Shown here piece by piece: positions 1 through 8,423 of a stretch of 64,000 bases of DNA. Made by a program: the position numbers and the translations under genes. The notes beneath the pieces are model-generated. The model saw only the letters and a list, made by a program, of their open reading frames with translations, ran no database searches and was not told the DNA's origin. The stretch lies in NCBI RefSeq assembly GCF_963678865.1, contig NZ_OY787459.1, forward strand, positions 4,179,001-4,243,000. Reading direction: 5' to 3'. Source of the DNA: Maridesulfovibrio sp. (GTDB lineage Bacteria > Desulfobacterota > Desulfovibrionia > Desulfovibrionales > Desulfovibrionaceae). Each line of letters starts with the position of its first letter. Position 1 is the stretch's first letter.

Positions 1-307
1 TGGCAAGACATTCTTTGACATTTTCACGAATGTCTCCGGCTACGATGAGGAAAAGCACGTCGTCACCGGGTTTGAATACGCCTTCATTGGCGTGGGTTAC
101 GATTTTATAGATTCCGGGGAATTTTTCATGTTCCTGACGGATTTGCTCTATTTTGTCATAGTCGGCTTTGATTTCAATGCTGCTGACTTCATCATGGGTT
201 CCCCGTGACCAGCCGCGGACGATTCCGTTGTGAACGAGGATCATGCCTACATTGTCGGCGAATTCAGGGTCCTGTTTGAGTTCTGCTATTTTTTTTGAAA
301 TGTCCAT
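1..307 (-). CDS. moaE: Molybdopterin synthase catalytic subunit MoaE, partial (C-terminus outside window)
   Basis: The reverse strand reads from an ATG at 307 through 102 codons to the window edge with no stop. The visible part has the MoaE pattern: a short helix at the N-terminus, then VGMILVHNGIVRGWSR, an acidic strand, and a predicted beta-alpha stretch ending in VFLIVAGDI-like sequence. MoaE makes molybdopterin from precursor Z by passing sulfur from MoaD thiocarboxylate. The cofactor serves molybdenum/tungsten enzymes such as formate dehydrogenases. A second Moco gene, moaC, lies at 33404-33880 but is not adjacent. It is divergent from the TPR gene that starts at 337, so only about 30 bases separate the two starts. 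The missing C-terminus holds the catalytic lysines, so activity cannot be judged here. Confidence 0.8.
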   Translation of the reverse strand, partial: MDISKKIAELKQDPEFADNVGMILVHNGIVRGWSRGTHDEVSSIEIKADYDKIEQIRQEHEKFPGIYKIVTHANEGVFKPGDDVLFLIVAGDIRENVKECLA

Positions 308-336
308 AATTCCTCCGCAGGTAAGGAGTTGTAGTT

Positions 337-2976
337 TTGTATTCGATTTCAAGCTTATTTGAAAAATTTCCCGTTGTCAGCCATTCCCGCATGGTAAACC
401 GAGGTTTTGGTGTCTGGATGGTCTGGGGGGAAACTCTGGAAGATTCCATTGTGCGCAGCATGCGTGATTTTGGCGGCATGCCCATGAGTGAGGGATCGAA
501 TCAGGCTTACTGGTTCTTTTTCAGCGATGATGTCTTCCGGGTTGTTGCCCGTCTTGAAATCTGGGCCAGGCTCAACCCTATGCCGGTGTTTATTCAGGTC
601 ATGCCGGCGACTCTGCTGGTCGATTACAACCTGGATCTTTCCCTAAAGGTTGACGGTGAATTCACGAATCAGGAAACAGCTCTGCCAACTGAATTTGAAT
701 TGTTAATTCATCCTAAACTGGCGGATTACGTCAAGGCAATTGCCGGTCTGAATCTTGAAGATGTCAGGACCCCTAGCGGAATTTCAAAATCCGGGTGGCT
801 GGCTTTGGAGGCTGATCAGGGATTGGGGTATGACTCCCTGCAGAACTGGTATTTTATTCTCATTCCGGTGGGAAATCCTTCGGACAAGGATTTTATCAAA
901 GGCTGGCGTTCATTTTTTTCGGAAGTGCAGGTCATGCTCCAGAAGCTGGGTATCCAGTATATCACCTCTGAGGTGAAGGTCATCCTGCCTATTGCGTCTT
1001 TTTCTTTGCTCAGGACATTTTTGCGTGAGCTGCTCATGCTCATTCACAGGGTACGAAACAGCGAACAGACGGAAGAGGTGTCATACTGGCCTTCGGTAAT
1101 GGCCCTTGTCCCGCAGATGAATATGAGTTTCAACGACGAGGTTATCCGCAAAGTTAATCTCGACTGGGATAAACTTACCCCGGATTGCCCGCATCTGCGT
1201 TACCGTGATGCTTTTCTGCTGGGCGGCGATTTTGCAGTGAACGAAGTTCGCTTCGGAAGTGAACAGGAAACTGTGGACGGCTGGTGTCATGTCAGTCTCA
1301 AGCAGGGGGTGAATGAAACGGCCTCATCGGCAATAGCTGTTACCATTTCCCGCCGTGTTTCAGTAGGGGAATACGAGGATTGTTTTTATTGCGGAATGAA
1401 AAACCACTCTCCGGCAGAGTGCCCCAGCCGTGAACTCACCGGTCTTGATTCTGCGGTCTGGAAACAGTTGGCAGCTATTGATAGCGAAAAATTTACCGAA
1501 GGGTTTCAGGGTATTGACCTTCAGATGCAGGGAAAAGAAAACGTTGTTGATGAATTTTCCCAGATTCTGCACAAAAACAAAGGGTACGAAGGTATCGTTA
1601 CTAGGGCTCTTTTTGCCATTAACGCCATTTCTCAATTAAGGACACTCTATCTGGTCTGGCGATGCCGGGGCAAGGATTGGCCGCGGGGTATAAAGGATCA
1701 GGGGCCGGAAGAGGGCGAGTTGATCTGGGCCGCCTATGAGAGCCTGTGTAAAGGTTCCCGAAACGAAGCGGAAAGTTTGATAAAAAATGCCATGATCCGT
1801 TTTAGCCGTAGCTACCAACCACGCTCGCTGATGGCCTTTTACGAATTGGAGATGGGGAATCTCGAACAGGCTTATTTTTATTGGCAGGAGGCTGAAAGGC
1901 TCTGCTATTCTCCTTTACAGCAAGGTTATTTTGTCTACCAGCAGGGCAGGATGAAGGAAGTCTTGGGGGAATTCGGTGAAGCAAGCGATCTTTACCGTAG
2001 TGCACAAGGTAAATGCCCCGAATGGCTTGAGCCGCAGTACCGCCGTGCTGTCTGCATGGTAAAAATGGGGTTTGCCGAGCAGGCTATTTCAGCATTTCAG
2101 GATATAATTACCAAGGATCCCCATTTTTTCAACAGGGTTGCCATTGACCCCGAACTTGACCGGGGAAGGTTGACTGTATTGCAGGAAATGGGACAACTCT
2201 GGGATATTGCCGAGGCTGAAGCCAAGGAAGTTGCGTTGGGCATGGATACTCTATCTGCGGATATTGCCCAGTGGTTTGAGGAGGGGCATGAATTCGCGGA
2301 TGAGGCTAACCGGTTCATGGAACGTATGAATAAATTGGCAAAAATAAATAACTATGTGGCCTTCCGCCAATTAACAGCCGGTATTGCCCGTTTGACCGAA
2401 GAGATTGAAAAACGGGTCGAATATGAAATCAAGGTTATCAACAAGAAGCTGGATATCTATCGTGAAGAATTGCTGGATGTCCAGCGTGAAGCCTCCTGGT
2501 TTCCATTCCCCAAGCTGCTGACTGAATTCAATGGTGATTTTAACTATTGTGCTGATAAAATTTATTGGATTAAGACCCAGCAGCTCAATGTTGCAGAGAC
2601 CTTCCGTAAGACCCAGCGCTATCTGGACCGTATTGACGGACGTTTGAAAAAACTAAGGAAACGGCTGGTTACACTCAGGGTTGTTCGTGATACGACGCTG
2701 TTTATCATGTTGCTGGGCAGGAGTTTTATCTGGCTTGAAGTTATTTTTCTCGGGGTGGCTCTTCTCTGTATCCCGCTGCTGATTTACTACTCTAATAATT
2801 TTCAATCGAATTTTATTATCGACATGATTATACGCCAGAAATGGGAGTTCCAAAAAGGGTTGATCCTTATCCTCAGCATTTTGGCCATTGCCATAGCTGC
2901 TTTCCGGTCTGCCGTGGTTTTTGAAAAGAAAAAACGGGAGCTGTTTCTCATTAATGACGGAAAGGATGATGATTGA
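337..2976 (+). CDS. Large TPR protein with CCHC zinc knuckle and C-terminal membrane segments, function unknown
   Basis: This 879-residue protein starts at a TTG, chosen because AAGGAG lies eight bases upstream and no ATG in frame is better placed. Residues 1 to about 330 match nothing I can name. A CFYCGMKNHSPAEC element at about residues 349-362 has the CX2CX4HX4C spacing of a zinc knuckle. Residues about 470-640 contain tetratricopeptide-like helices (for example FYELEMGNLEQAYFYWQEA). Residues about 690-780 look like coiled coil. Two hydrophobic stretches follow, near 787-825 and 848-868, so the protein is probably an inner-membrane protein with a large cytoplasmic part. It stands alone between moaE and a muramidase-like gene. 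I do not assign a function; TPRs suggest a scaffold role, which is inference. Confidence 0.85.
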   Translation: MYSISSLFEKFPVVSHSRMVNRGFGVWMVWGETLEDSIVRSMRDFGGMPMSEGSNQAYWFFFSDDVFRVVARLEIWARLNPMPVFIQVMPATLLVDYNLDLSLKVDGEFTNQETALPTEFELLIHPKLADYVKAIAGLNLEDVRTPSGISKSGWLALEADQGLGYDSLQNWYFILIPVGNPSDKDFIKGWRSFFSEVQVMLQKLGIQYITSEVKVILPIASFSLLRTFLRELLMLIHRVRNSEQTEEVSYWPSVMALVPQMNMSFNDEVIRKVNLDWDKLTPDCPHLRYRDAFLLGGDFAVNEVRFGSEQETVDGWCHVSLKQGVNETASSAIAVTISRRVSVGEYEDCFYCGMKNHSPAECPSRELTGLDSAVWKQLAAIDSEKFTEGFQGIDLQMQGKENVVDEFSQILHKNKGYEGIVTRALFAINAISQLRTLYLVWRCRGKDWPRGIKDQGPEEGELIWAAYESLCKGSRNEAESLIKNAMIRFSRSYQPRSLMAFYELEMGNLEQAYFYWQEAERLCYSPLQQGYFVYQQGRMKEVLGEFGEASDLYRSAQGKCPEWLEPQYRRAVCMVKMGFAEQAISAFQDIITKDPHFFNRVAIDPELDRGRLTVLQEMGQLWDIAEAEAKEVALGMDTLSADIAQWFEEGHEFADEANRFMERMNKLAKINNYVAFRQLTAGIARLTEEIEKRVEYEIKVINKKLDIYREELLDVQREASWFPFPKLLTEFNGDFNYCADKIYWIKTQQLNVAETFRKTQRYLDRIDGRLKKLRKRLVTLRVVRDTTLFIMLLGRSFIWLEVIFLGVALLCIPLLIYYSNNFQSNFIIDMIIRQKWEFQKGLILILSILAIAIAAFRSAVVFEKKKRELFLINDGKDDD

Positions 2977-3139
2977 GTGGTATTGTGGCAAGGAAATTAA
3001 ATATATCCCGGTGTGGAAATTATACCTCCATGGATCATTTCGTTCTAAGCTTGCCCGGCTAGCTCTTTTTTGAAAGGAATGTGTAGCCGTACATAGTTGT
3101 ATTTGATCCCATCGACTTTTTAATGAGGAATTGTTTTGT

Positions 3140-3155
3140 TGGTACACTTGGTGCA
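3140..3155 (+). promoter_or_regulatory. Possible sigma-54 (-24/-12) promoter of the muramidase-like gene
   Basis: TGGTACACTTGGTGCA has GG and GC separated by exactly ten bases, as sigma-54 promoters require, and matches most of the conserved positions of TGGCACG-N4-TTGCA. It lies 45 bases upstream of the ATG at 3200. The -12 half is GTGC rather than TTGC, so the call is tentative. Confidence 0.45.
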
Positions 3156-3199
3156 ATCAACCATGTTGAAAAAGTATTTTTTTGACAGAGGGATTGCTT

Positions 3200-4189
3200 A
3201 TGACCAATGTGAACAACGATATTGCCACGATGATGAAACTGCTGGGGAATGTTCCCGGTAGTAAGGGAAATTCATCTCCCAACCTTGCTGCCATGAAGGG
3301 GCAGGCCGGGGCCTTCGATATGGAACTGATGATGGCAAACAAAATGTTTTCAGATGGTTCCAATGATGGGGTATCCGCCGACAGCATGGACATGGGCGTT
3401 ATGAACGATATGCTTATGTTGGAGGCCCTTAACGCTCTCAATTCCATCAAAGGACTGCAGGGCGGGGCAGGGATGAAGAATACTCAGGCTCTCAATTCGT
3501 ATCGTGCCAATCATGTGCCAACGGACATTCAGCCTGTCAAAAAAATGGACACTTCCATTGTTTCCGGTGATCTTTCCGCAAAGTTCGAGTCCGGTTCCAA
3601 GGGTGTTTCATCCATCGGTTATGACCGGGTGGGCGGAACTTCCTACGGCAAGTATCAGATAGCCTCCAAGACAGGAACCATGGATAAATTTATCCAGTTT
3701 CTGAAAGACAAAGCACCTGAAATTGCAAATAAGCTGCTCGGAGCAGGACCAGCTGATACCGGTTCCAAAACAGGTGCTATGCCTGATCTCTGGAAAAAAA
3801 TAGCCGATGCTGACCCCACCGGTTTTGAAAAGTTGCAGCACGATTTTATCCAAGGCAGCCATTATGATCCCGCTGCAAAAATGATTCTTGAAAAGACCGG
3901 TATCGATATGAATTCCCTGCCCGCACCGGTACGTGAAGTCCTTTGGTCCACTTCTGTACAGCACGGCCCCACAGGAGCCTCCCGTCTCATTGCCAAAGCC
4001 ATAGATAAATTGGCTGCCAGTGCCGAAAGTAAAGGGTTTCCGGCAGATCTGGTCAAAGAAATTTACGGCGAACGCAAAAGCCAGTTCTCATCATCAACCG
4101 AACGTGTTCAGGCAAGCGTAGCCAACCGTTTTAAGCAGGAACAGAGCATGGTTTTGTCCATGCTGGAGGGAATTTCCAAGACGGCTTAA
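3200..4189 (+). CDS. Muramidase/lysozyme-fold protein, possibly flagellum-related
   Basis: The start is ATG 3200, preceded by AGAGGGA; an in-frame TTG at 3182 has no ribosome site. The 329-residue product has a low-complexity N-terminal third rich in Met, Asn and Gly, with no clear signal peptide. From about residue 120 it carries a conserved domain with the blocks AKFESGS, IGYDRVGGTSYGKYQIAS, MPDLWKKIA, LQHDFIQGSHY and VLWSTSVQHGP. I know this block pattern from phage- and VgrG-associated peptidoglycan hydrolases of lysozyme/chitosanase fold; the glutamate in the first block is the likely general acid. A possible sigma-54 promoter lies just upstream, which in Desulfovibrio often marks flagellar genes. 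A role like FlgJ, opening the wall for the rod, is possible but is inference. Confidence 0.6.
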   Translation: MTNVNNDIATMMKLLGNVPGSKGNSSPNLAAMKGQAGAFDMELMMANKMFSDGSNDGVSADSMDMGVMNDMLMLEALNALNSIKGLQGGAGMKNTQALNSYRANHVPTDIQPVKKMDTSIVSGDLSAKFESGSKGVSSIGYDRVGGTSYGKYQIASKTGTMDKFIQFLKDKAPEIANKLLGAGPADTGSKTGAMPDLWKKIADADPTGFEKLQHDFIQGSHYDPAAKMILEKTGIDMNSLPAPVREVLWSTSVQHGPTGASRLIAKAIDKLAASAESKGFPADLVKEIYGERKSQFSSSTERVQASVANRFKQEQSMVLSMLEGISKTA

Positions 4190-4191
4190 GA

Positions 4192-4220
4192 ATGCCGCCG
4201 GAGGCATAAAATTATTTTTT
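4192..4220 (+). terminator. Possible terminator after the muramidase-like gene
   Basis: ATGCC and GGCAT form a short stem with a six-base loop, followed by an AT-rich tail ending in a run of T. It lies between the convergent ends of the muramidase-like gene and rqcH. The stem is only five base pairs, so it is weak. Confidence 0.35.
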
Positions 4221-5723
4221 AGCCAGCTTCTCTTCCAAACTCTGATCTATATCCACGTGCAGATTCTGCAGCACGCTGTCTACAGCTACCTGCCCGTGAG
4301 CCCAGCCTTTGACCTTGCGTACGTCTTTAACCAGAGCGCACATGACATCCGCCTTGGAGTCGTTGGTGCGGTAGCTTTTGAGTGCGGCCAGAATTGCTGC
4401 TTCGCGCAGTGTCTGCTCCGGTACGTCCTGTCCGGGATGGTCGCGTTTCAGTACTACGTGGGAACCGGGACCGTCTTGAACATGGAACCAGTAATCGAAA
4501 ACAGACGATACCTTGCTCAGGATTTCGTGGTTGGCTTTGCTGTTCTTGCCGCGGATCATGAGAAAACCGTCGGACGATATGAAAAGTGCGGCCGCAATGC
4601 TCTTGTATTTTTTGGGAATTTCTATGTTTTTACTTTTGCGGCCTTTCTCTGAAGACGGCATGAGATTGGCTTTCAGGAACTGCTCGTGTTCTGCCTCGAC
4701 TTCCTGCCTGCGCCGCTCCATATGTTTGAAACCGCGCTGAGCCTTGGCTGCGAACCGAAAAATTTTTTCCATGTTTTCAGCCGGAGTCAGTAACGGATCA
4801 AGCTTTACTTCCATCTCGCCGTGTTCGGGATGGGTGACCGTTACTCTATCCAGTTCCCGCAGGTCTTTTAAACGGTACATTTCAGCCTGCAGGGCTTCGC
4901 CCTCGACTTTACGGTTCTGCAGACCGCGCAACCGTTCTTCTTCCTGCTCAATGCGCTTAAAAATTTTTTTGAATTTTTTCTTGCCGGTTTTGAGCGTGTT
5001 GCGCTGTTCCGCGTTTTCCATGCGCTCCATGACCGGAAAAAGAATTTTTTCACCGTATACTGAAGACGCTTCAATAGCGGAATCGTATATCTGTTCAGTG
5101 CTTTTAGGGTCGGACCAGACCCGCGGAGGAGAAAGTTCTCCTTTTTTTTCTGAAATAAAGAAATGATCGGTAATTCCACTCTCAAGGCGGGCCAGCAGAT
5201 TTCGGCCGTCCGTTTCGGAAAGTGCGTTTAACGTTTTACGCAGGGGAGGGGAAATCTGCGGAAAATCACGCCATATTTCCTCGTCTGAACGGGCCTTTTC
5301 ATACGAAGGCCAGCTTACAGGCGCGGGGAAATCTTCTGGCAGGTCATGTATCAGGGAGACTCCTTTTTTCATGTCCAGCAGAAGATAGCGATATCTGTCA
5401 CGCTGTTTCCACGGAGAAAGAGCGAATGCAACCCGCAGGTTGATCCAGTCGTGGTAGGCTTCGAAAATCCTGCGTCCGGCCAGCCGTTTACGCAACCACA
5501 TAACCTGTGACGGCGGGCTGGGAGGATTGACAGGTTTTACTCTGGAGATAAAAAGCAGGCCCACCGATTTGGCGGGCCTGAAAAGCAGATATTCCTTGCC
5601 TCCCTTGGATTGGAGCGCGAAAGTCCACACTCCCTCAGCGGGGGCAAATATTTTTTCAACCCTGCGGCCCTTGAGATTTATCTCAAGTTCGCCGGTTAGG
5701 GAACGAAAGAAATGTGCATCCAT
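4212..5723 (-). CDS. rqcH: NFACT/RqcH-family ribosome quality control protein
   Basis: I place the start at ATG 5723 because the family begins MDAHFFRSL; earlier in-frame codons run into dksA. The 503-residue protein has an NFACT-N domain over about residues 1-270 (LTGELEINLKGRRVEKI, then GLLFISR), a coiled-coil middle at about 270-370 (KKFKKIFKRIEQEEERL), and an NFACT-R (DUF814) domain at about 390-495 containing DYWFHVQDGPGSHVVLKRDH and VKDVRKVKGWAHGQV. Members of this family bind 50S subunits with stalled peptidyl-tRNA and add C-terminal alanine tails. It sits 17 bases downstream of dksA on the same strand and is probably cotranscribed. Names such as fibronectin-binding protein for this family come from Gram-positive relatives and should not be read literally here. 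Confidence 0.85.
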   Translation of the reverse strand: MDAHFFRSLTGELEINLKGRRVEKIFAPAEGVWTFALQSKGGKEYLLFRPAKSVGLLFISRVKPVNPPSPPSQVMWLRKRLAGRRIFEAYHDWINLRVAFALSPWKQRDRYRYLLLDMKKGVSLIHDLPEDFPAPVSWPSYEKARSDEEIWRDFPQISPPLRKTLNALSETDGRNLLARLESGITDHFFISEKKGELSPPRVWSDPKSTEQIYDSAIEASSVYGEKILFPVMERMENAEQRNTLKTGKKKFKKIFKRIEQEEERLRGLQNRKVEGEALQAEMYRLKDLRELDRVTVTHPEHGEMEVKLDPLLTPAENMEKIFRFAAKAQRGFKHMERRRQEVEAEHEQFLKANLMPSSEKGRKSKNIEIPKKYKSIAAALFISSDGFLMIRGKNSKANHEILSKVSSVFDYWFHVQDGPGSHVVLKRDHPGQDVPEQTLREAAILAALKSYRTNDSKADVMCALVKDVRKVKGWAHGQVAVDSVLQNLHVDIDQSLEEKLAKK

Positions 5724-5740
5724 TTTAGATTGATCCGGGC

Positions 5741-6103
5741 TTAGTCTCCGCGGTTTTGTTCCTCTTCTTCCTGTTTGCTTTTGCAAGCAATACAGAGGGT
5801 TGTTACCGGGCGGGCCTTGAGCCTCGGGACGGATATTTCATCGCCGCATGCGTGGCAGATGCCGAAGTCTCCGTCCTCAATGCGCTGGATGGCTTTCTGG
5901 ATTTTTTTGATCAGCTTGCGCTCCCTGTCTCTGAGTCTGAGGGTGAATGCCCGGTCGGACTCGGCGGTTGCACGGTCTGCGGGGTCTGCATAGGTTTCCC
6001 CGGATTCAGTCATGTCTTCGATGGTTTCCTGACCCTTCTGAAGAATGTCATCAAGCATCTTGTTCAGGGTTTCACGGAAGTATTCAATATCTTTTTGTTC
6101 CAT
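5741..6103 (-). CDS. dksA: DksA/TraR-type RNA polymerase-binding zinc finger protein
   Basis: The 120-residue product has an N-terminal coiled coil (about residues 1-75) and a C4 zinc finger formed by CHAC and CIAC in the last third. DPADRAT near residue 38 corresponds to the acidic coiled-coil tip region that enters the RNA polymerase secondary channel. DksA works with ppGpp to turn down rRNA and tRNA promoters and turn up some amino acid genes. The start is ATG 6103 with GAGAGG seven to ten bases upstream. It is divergent from the tRNA array, whose promoter would be a natural DksA target; that link is inference. The shorter C4 form is shared by DksA and several DksA-like proteins, so the exact subfamily is uncertain. 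Confidence 0.85.
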   Translation of the reverse strand: MEQKDIEYFRETLNKMLDDILQKGQETIEDMTESGETYADPADRATAESDRAFTLRLRDRERKLIKKIQKAIQRIEDGDFGICHACGDEISVPRLKARPVTTLCIACKSKQEEEEQNRGD

Positions 6104-6466
6104 ATTGATAACCTCTCTTTAACGTGAGGTGGGGTTACGAGTTTGCCAAAACAACTCTAACTTTTAAGTTGCATGGTATTAGCCTAAAGTGGGTGTGGAA
6201 GTAAAGGGCGTGATAAAAAAAAATAAAAAAATAAAAAATTAAAACGGTTGACAAAAAAAAGGAGCTGGCCTAAACCCGCCTTTAACGACACGTTAGTCGA
6301 TTCTTTGAAATTATTTGTTTACCTCTGCAGGTTTGAAGTTAGCTAGATGATTGATTAAATTGTATCTGGTTACTTGGCAGAGGGAAAGCAAAAAAGATAA
6401 TTAAGAATAAAAAAAGGTGTTGACAGTTTTGACACATAAAGTTAAAAACTGCTTCGCTTTTCGTGA
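6104..6466. other. Intergenic region between dksA and the tRNA array
   Basis: This 363-base stretch is AT-rich, with an A-run at about 6216-6245. It carries two TTGACA hexamers, at 6248-6253 and 6420-6425, on the forward strand. The second is placed to serve the first tRNA. I see no reading frame with coding character and no known riboswitch. Confidence 0.5.
6420..6447 (+). promoter_or_regulatory. Likely sigma-70 promoter of the tRNA array
   Basis: A perfect TTGACA at 6420-6425 is followed after 16-17 bases by TTAAAA/TAAAAC. A GC-richer patch (GCTTCGC) follows, as is common at stringently controlled stable RNA promoters. The first tRNA begins at 6467, about 20 bases further on. Confidence 0.55.
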
Positions 6467-6541
6467 GCGGGAATAACTCAGTGGTAGAGTACAACCTTGC
6501 CAAGGTTGGAGTCGCGAGTTCAAATCTCGTTTCCCGCTCCA
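6467..6541 (+). tRNA. tRNA-Gly (anticodon GCC), copy 1
   Basis: The cloverleaf is complete: acceptor GCGGGAA pairs with TTCCCGC, the anticodon loop is TTGCCAA, the T arm is CGAGTTCAAATCTCG, and CCA is encoded. Four further copies in this array have the identical 75-base sequence. Confidence 0.95.
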
Positions 6542-6549
6542 AATATTTC

Positions 6550-6624
<75 letters not shown>

Positions 6625-6627
6625 TGA

Positions 6628-6702
6628 GCGGGAATAACTCAGTGGTAGAGTACAACCTTGCCAAGGTTGGAGTCGCGAGTTCAAATCTCGTTTCCCGCTC
6701 CA
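6628..6702 (+). tRNA. tRNA-Gly (GCC), copy 2
   Basis: The sequence is identical to copy 1, with encoded CCA. It closes the first Gly-Cys-Gly triplet. Confidence 0.95.
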
Positions 6703-6764
6703 CTAAATTTCTTGGTGACCTTTGTGGTCTCCGTCCTTCATATTATTTGAAGGTAAAACCCCGA

Positions 6765-6839
6765 GCGGGAATAACTCAGTGGTAGAGTACAACCTTGCCA
6801 AGGTTGGAGTCGCGAGTTCAAATCTCGTTTCCCGCTCCA
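6765..6839 (+). tRNA. tRNA-Gly (GCC), copy 3
   Basis: The sequence is identical to copy 1, with encoded CCA. It is set apart by spacers of 62 and 66 bases, each holding small hairpins. Confidence 0.95.
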
Positions 6840-6848
6840 GATTTTTCA

Positions 6849-6882
6849 GGCCTTCCTGATGTTTTTAGGGAGGCCGTTTTCT
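6849..6882 (+). terminator. Terminator-like hairpin within the tRNA array
   Basis: GGCCTTCC and GGGAGGCC form an eight-pair stem (one T-G) with an 11-base loop, followed by GTTTTC. It sits between tRNA-Gly copies 3 and 4. It may be a processing signal rather than a terminator, because more tRNAs follow. Confidence 0.4.
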
Positions 6883-6903
6883 TTCCGGAATACGGAAAGT
6901 TTT
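6881..6903 (+). terminator. Second terminator-like hairpin before tRNA-Gly copy 4
   Basis: CTTTCCG and CGGAAAG form a perfect seven-pair stem with a five-base loop, followed by TTTT. The next tRNA starts at 6906, so complete termination here would block the rest of the array unless it has its own promoter. Confidence 0.4.
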
Positions 6904-6905
6904 GA

Positions 6906-6980
6906 GCGGGAATAACTCAGTGGTAGAGTACAACCTTGCCAAGGTTGGAGTCGCGAGTTCAAATCTCGTTTCCCGCTCCA
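6906..6980 (+). tRNA. tRNA-Gly (GCC), copy 4
   Basis: The sequence is identical to copy 1, with encoded CCA. It opens the second Gly-Cys-Gly triplet. Confidence 0.95.
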
Positions 6981-6987
6981 AAATTCA

Positions 6988-7062
<75 letters not shown>

Positions 7063-7065
7063 CGA

Positions 7066-7140
7066 GCGGGAATAACTCAGTGGTAGAGTACAACCTTGCC
7101 AAGGTTGGAGTCGCGAGTTCAAATCTCGTTTCCCGCTCCA
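7066..7140 (+). tRNA. tRNA-Gly (GCC), copy 5
   Basis: The sequence is identical to copy 1, with encoded CCA. It closes the second Gly-Cys-Gly triplet. Confidence 0.95.
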
Positions 7141-7149
7141 GATTTTTTT

Positions 7150-7184
7150 ACGGATCGTCCTTTACAGGACGGTCCGTTTCTTTT
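7150..7184 (+). terminator. Terminator-like hairpin before tRNA-Gly(CCC)
   Basis: ACGGA-T-CGTCC pairs with GGACG-G-TCCGT around a six-base loop and is followed by TTCTTTT. It lies between the last tRNA-Gly(GCC) and the tRNA-Gly(CCC). Confidence 0.5.
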
Positions 7185-7203
7185 ATATAATTCACATATT
7201 TCA

Positions 7204-7278
7204 GCGGGAATAACTCAGCGGTAGAGTGCAACCTTCCCAAGGTTGAGGTCGCGGGTTCAAATCCCGTTTCCCGCTCCA
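7204..7278 (+). tRNA. tRNA-Gly (anticodon CCC)
   Basis: Acceptor GCGGGAA pairs with TTCCCGC and the anticodon loop TTCCCAA gives CCC, which reads GGG. It resembles the GCC copies closely (D-arm, acceptor) and probably shares their origin; the T stem is CGGG with CCCG. CCA is encoded. Confidence 0.93.
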
Positions 7279-7285
7279 TGTTTAT

Positions 7286-7317
7286 GGCCGGCCCTTATGG
7301 CCGGCCTTTCTTGTTTT
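7286..7317 (+). terminator. Terminator at the end of the tRNA array
   Basis: Two copies of GGCCGGCC pair around CTTAT and are followed by TTTCTTGTTTT. This is the strongest terminator in the array and lies eight bases after the last tRNA. Confidence 0.75.
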
Positions 7318-7364
7318 GTAAGTAACTTAGGGTGATTTTATTTCGATTGCGCAGGGGTGCTTAT

Positions 7365-8423
7365 ATGAAGATTGTTACTCTTGAATCGGATTTTCTTGCT
7401 TCTTCATTCAGGGAGCTTGGTCACGAAGTTTTTTATATCCGGTGGGATACAGAGTTCGCTGAAAAGAAAAATTTCCTACAAGTCAACCGTCCGATATATT
7501 ATCGGGACCTCCTCACCATCTTTGATAAATATTCATTTCAACCTGATCTTGTCCTTTGGCATGACGTAGGTAATATTCCCAGAGTCTGGGGCTTGGAGGC
7601 CTTGGAGTGTCCTACTGTAGGTTTCTTTGTCGATACCTATTGCAACCCGTGGCATATCCCATATTCCTATGCATTTGATTGTTCGCTGGTTGCCCAGAAA
7701 AACGCCGTTCCGCTTTTCAATGAAGATGATTACGCTAAGGTGAATAAGTGGTTTCCACTGTTTTACAACAAGAGAAGGGCGTTTAATGATTCGGTTATCC
7801 GGGATATTCCGGTGTGTTTTGTCGGTACTGTAGATAGTAAGCAGAATGAATTACGTAAAAAATTTCTTGATCAGTTTGCAAAATTCTGCCCTGTGCTCGT
7901 CAAGAAAGGAGCATATCAGCCTCTCTTTGCCCGTTCCAAAATAGTCCTTAATCAGTCCGCTGCCTGTGAGTTGAACTATCGTACTTTCGAAGCCGCTGCC
8001 TGCGGTGCAGCAGTCTTAACGGAAGATTGCGACAACGGCTTGCTCGATTTATTCACCCCCGGAGAAAATATCCTGCCCTTATATGAAAGGGGAAATGCCA
8101 GACAGGCGGCTGATATTGCGCTCGAAATGTTGAATGATGAAAAGAAACTGACCGAAATAGCAGCTTCCGGTGAGCAGTTGGTTAATGAAAAGCACAGTTC
8201 AATTGCCCGGGCGCAGGAGATCCTGGATTCAATCGGAGAATTTTCCGGAAAGACTCGGAGGCGGCTTGCCAGTGGGGAGTTTATCCGGGCCAAATTGATG
8301 CTGGCTGCCATGTTTATCTGTGGCGAGACAAAAACAGTTCTTCCACTTAATATGATCAATCATTTTAGCGAGATTGCAAAAACATACCAGCAGCGCTGGG
8401 ATAAAGTGGCACTGTTCCGATAA
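7365..8423 (+). CDS. CgeB-family glycosyltransferase
   Basis: The start is ATG 7365 behind AGGGGTG; an upstream GTG at 7332 lies too close to the tRNA terminator. The 352-residue protein follows the CgeB/YkvP pattern: an N-terminal Rossmann-like half (PDLVLWHDVG, then PTVGFFVDTY with NPWHIPY) and a C-terminal Glyco_trans_1_2 half with VCFVGTVD, NYRTFEAAACGAAVLTED and a closing helix ARAQEILDSI. Such enzymes are GT-B transferases found in LPS, flagellin-glycan and spore-coat loci. No sugar genes are adjacent, so the acceptor is unknown. The gene stands alone between the tRNA array and the methyltransferase-YcaO pair. Confidence 0.75.
   Translation: MKIVTLESDFLASSFRELGHEVFYIRWDTEFAEKKNFLQVNRPIYYRDLLTIFDKYSFQPDLVLWHDVGNIPRVWGLEALECPTVGFFVDTYCNPWHIPYSYAFDCSLVAQKNAVPLFNEDDYAKVNKWFPLFYNKRRAFNDSVIRDIPVCFVGTVDSKQNELRKKFLDQFAKFCPVLVKKGAYQPLFARSKIVLNQSAACELNYRTFEAAACGAAVLTEDCDNGLLDLFTPGENILPLYERGNARQAADIALEMLNDEKKLTEIAASGEQLVNEKHSSIARAQEILDSIGEFSGKTRRRLASGEFIRAKLMLAAMFICGETKTVLPLNMINHFSEIAKTYQQRWDKVALFR

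Noticed and set aside
3182..3199. TTG start at 3182 for the muramidase-like gene
   Set aside because: The ribosome site AGAGGGA lies inside this extension and fits ATG 3200.
6248..6276. Second promoter-like element TTGACA-N17-TAAACC upstream of the tRNA array
   Set aside because: The -10 match is poor and the element is nearly 200 bases before the first tRNA, while a better-placed one exists at 6420.
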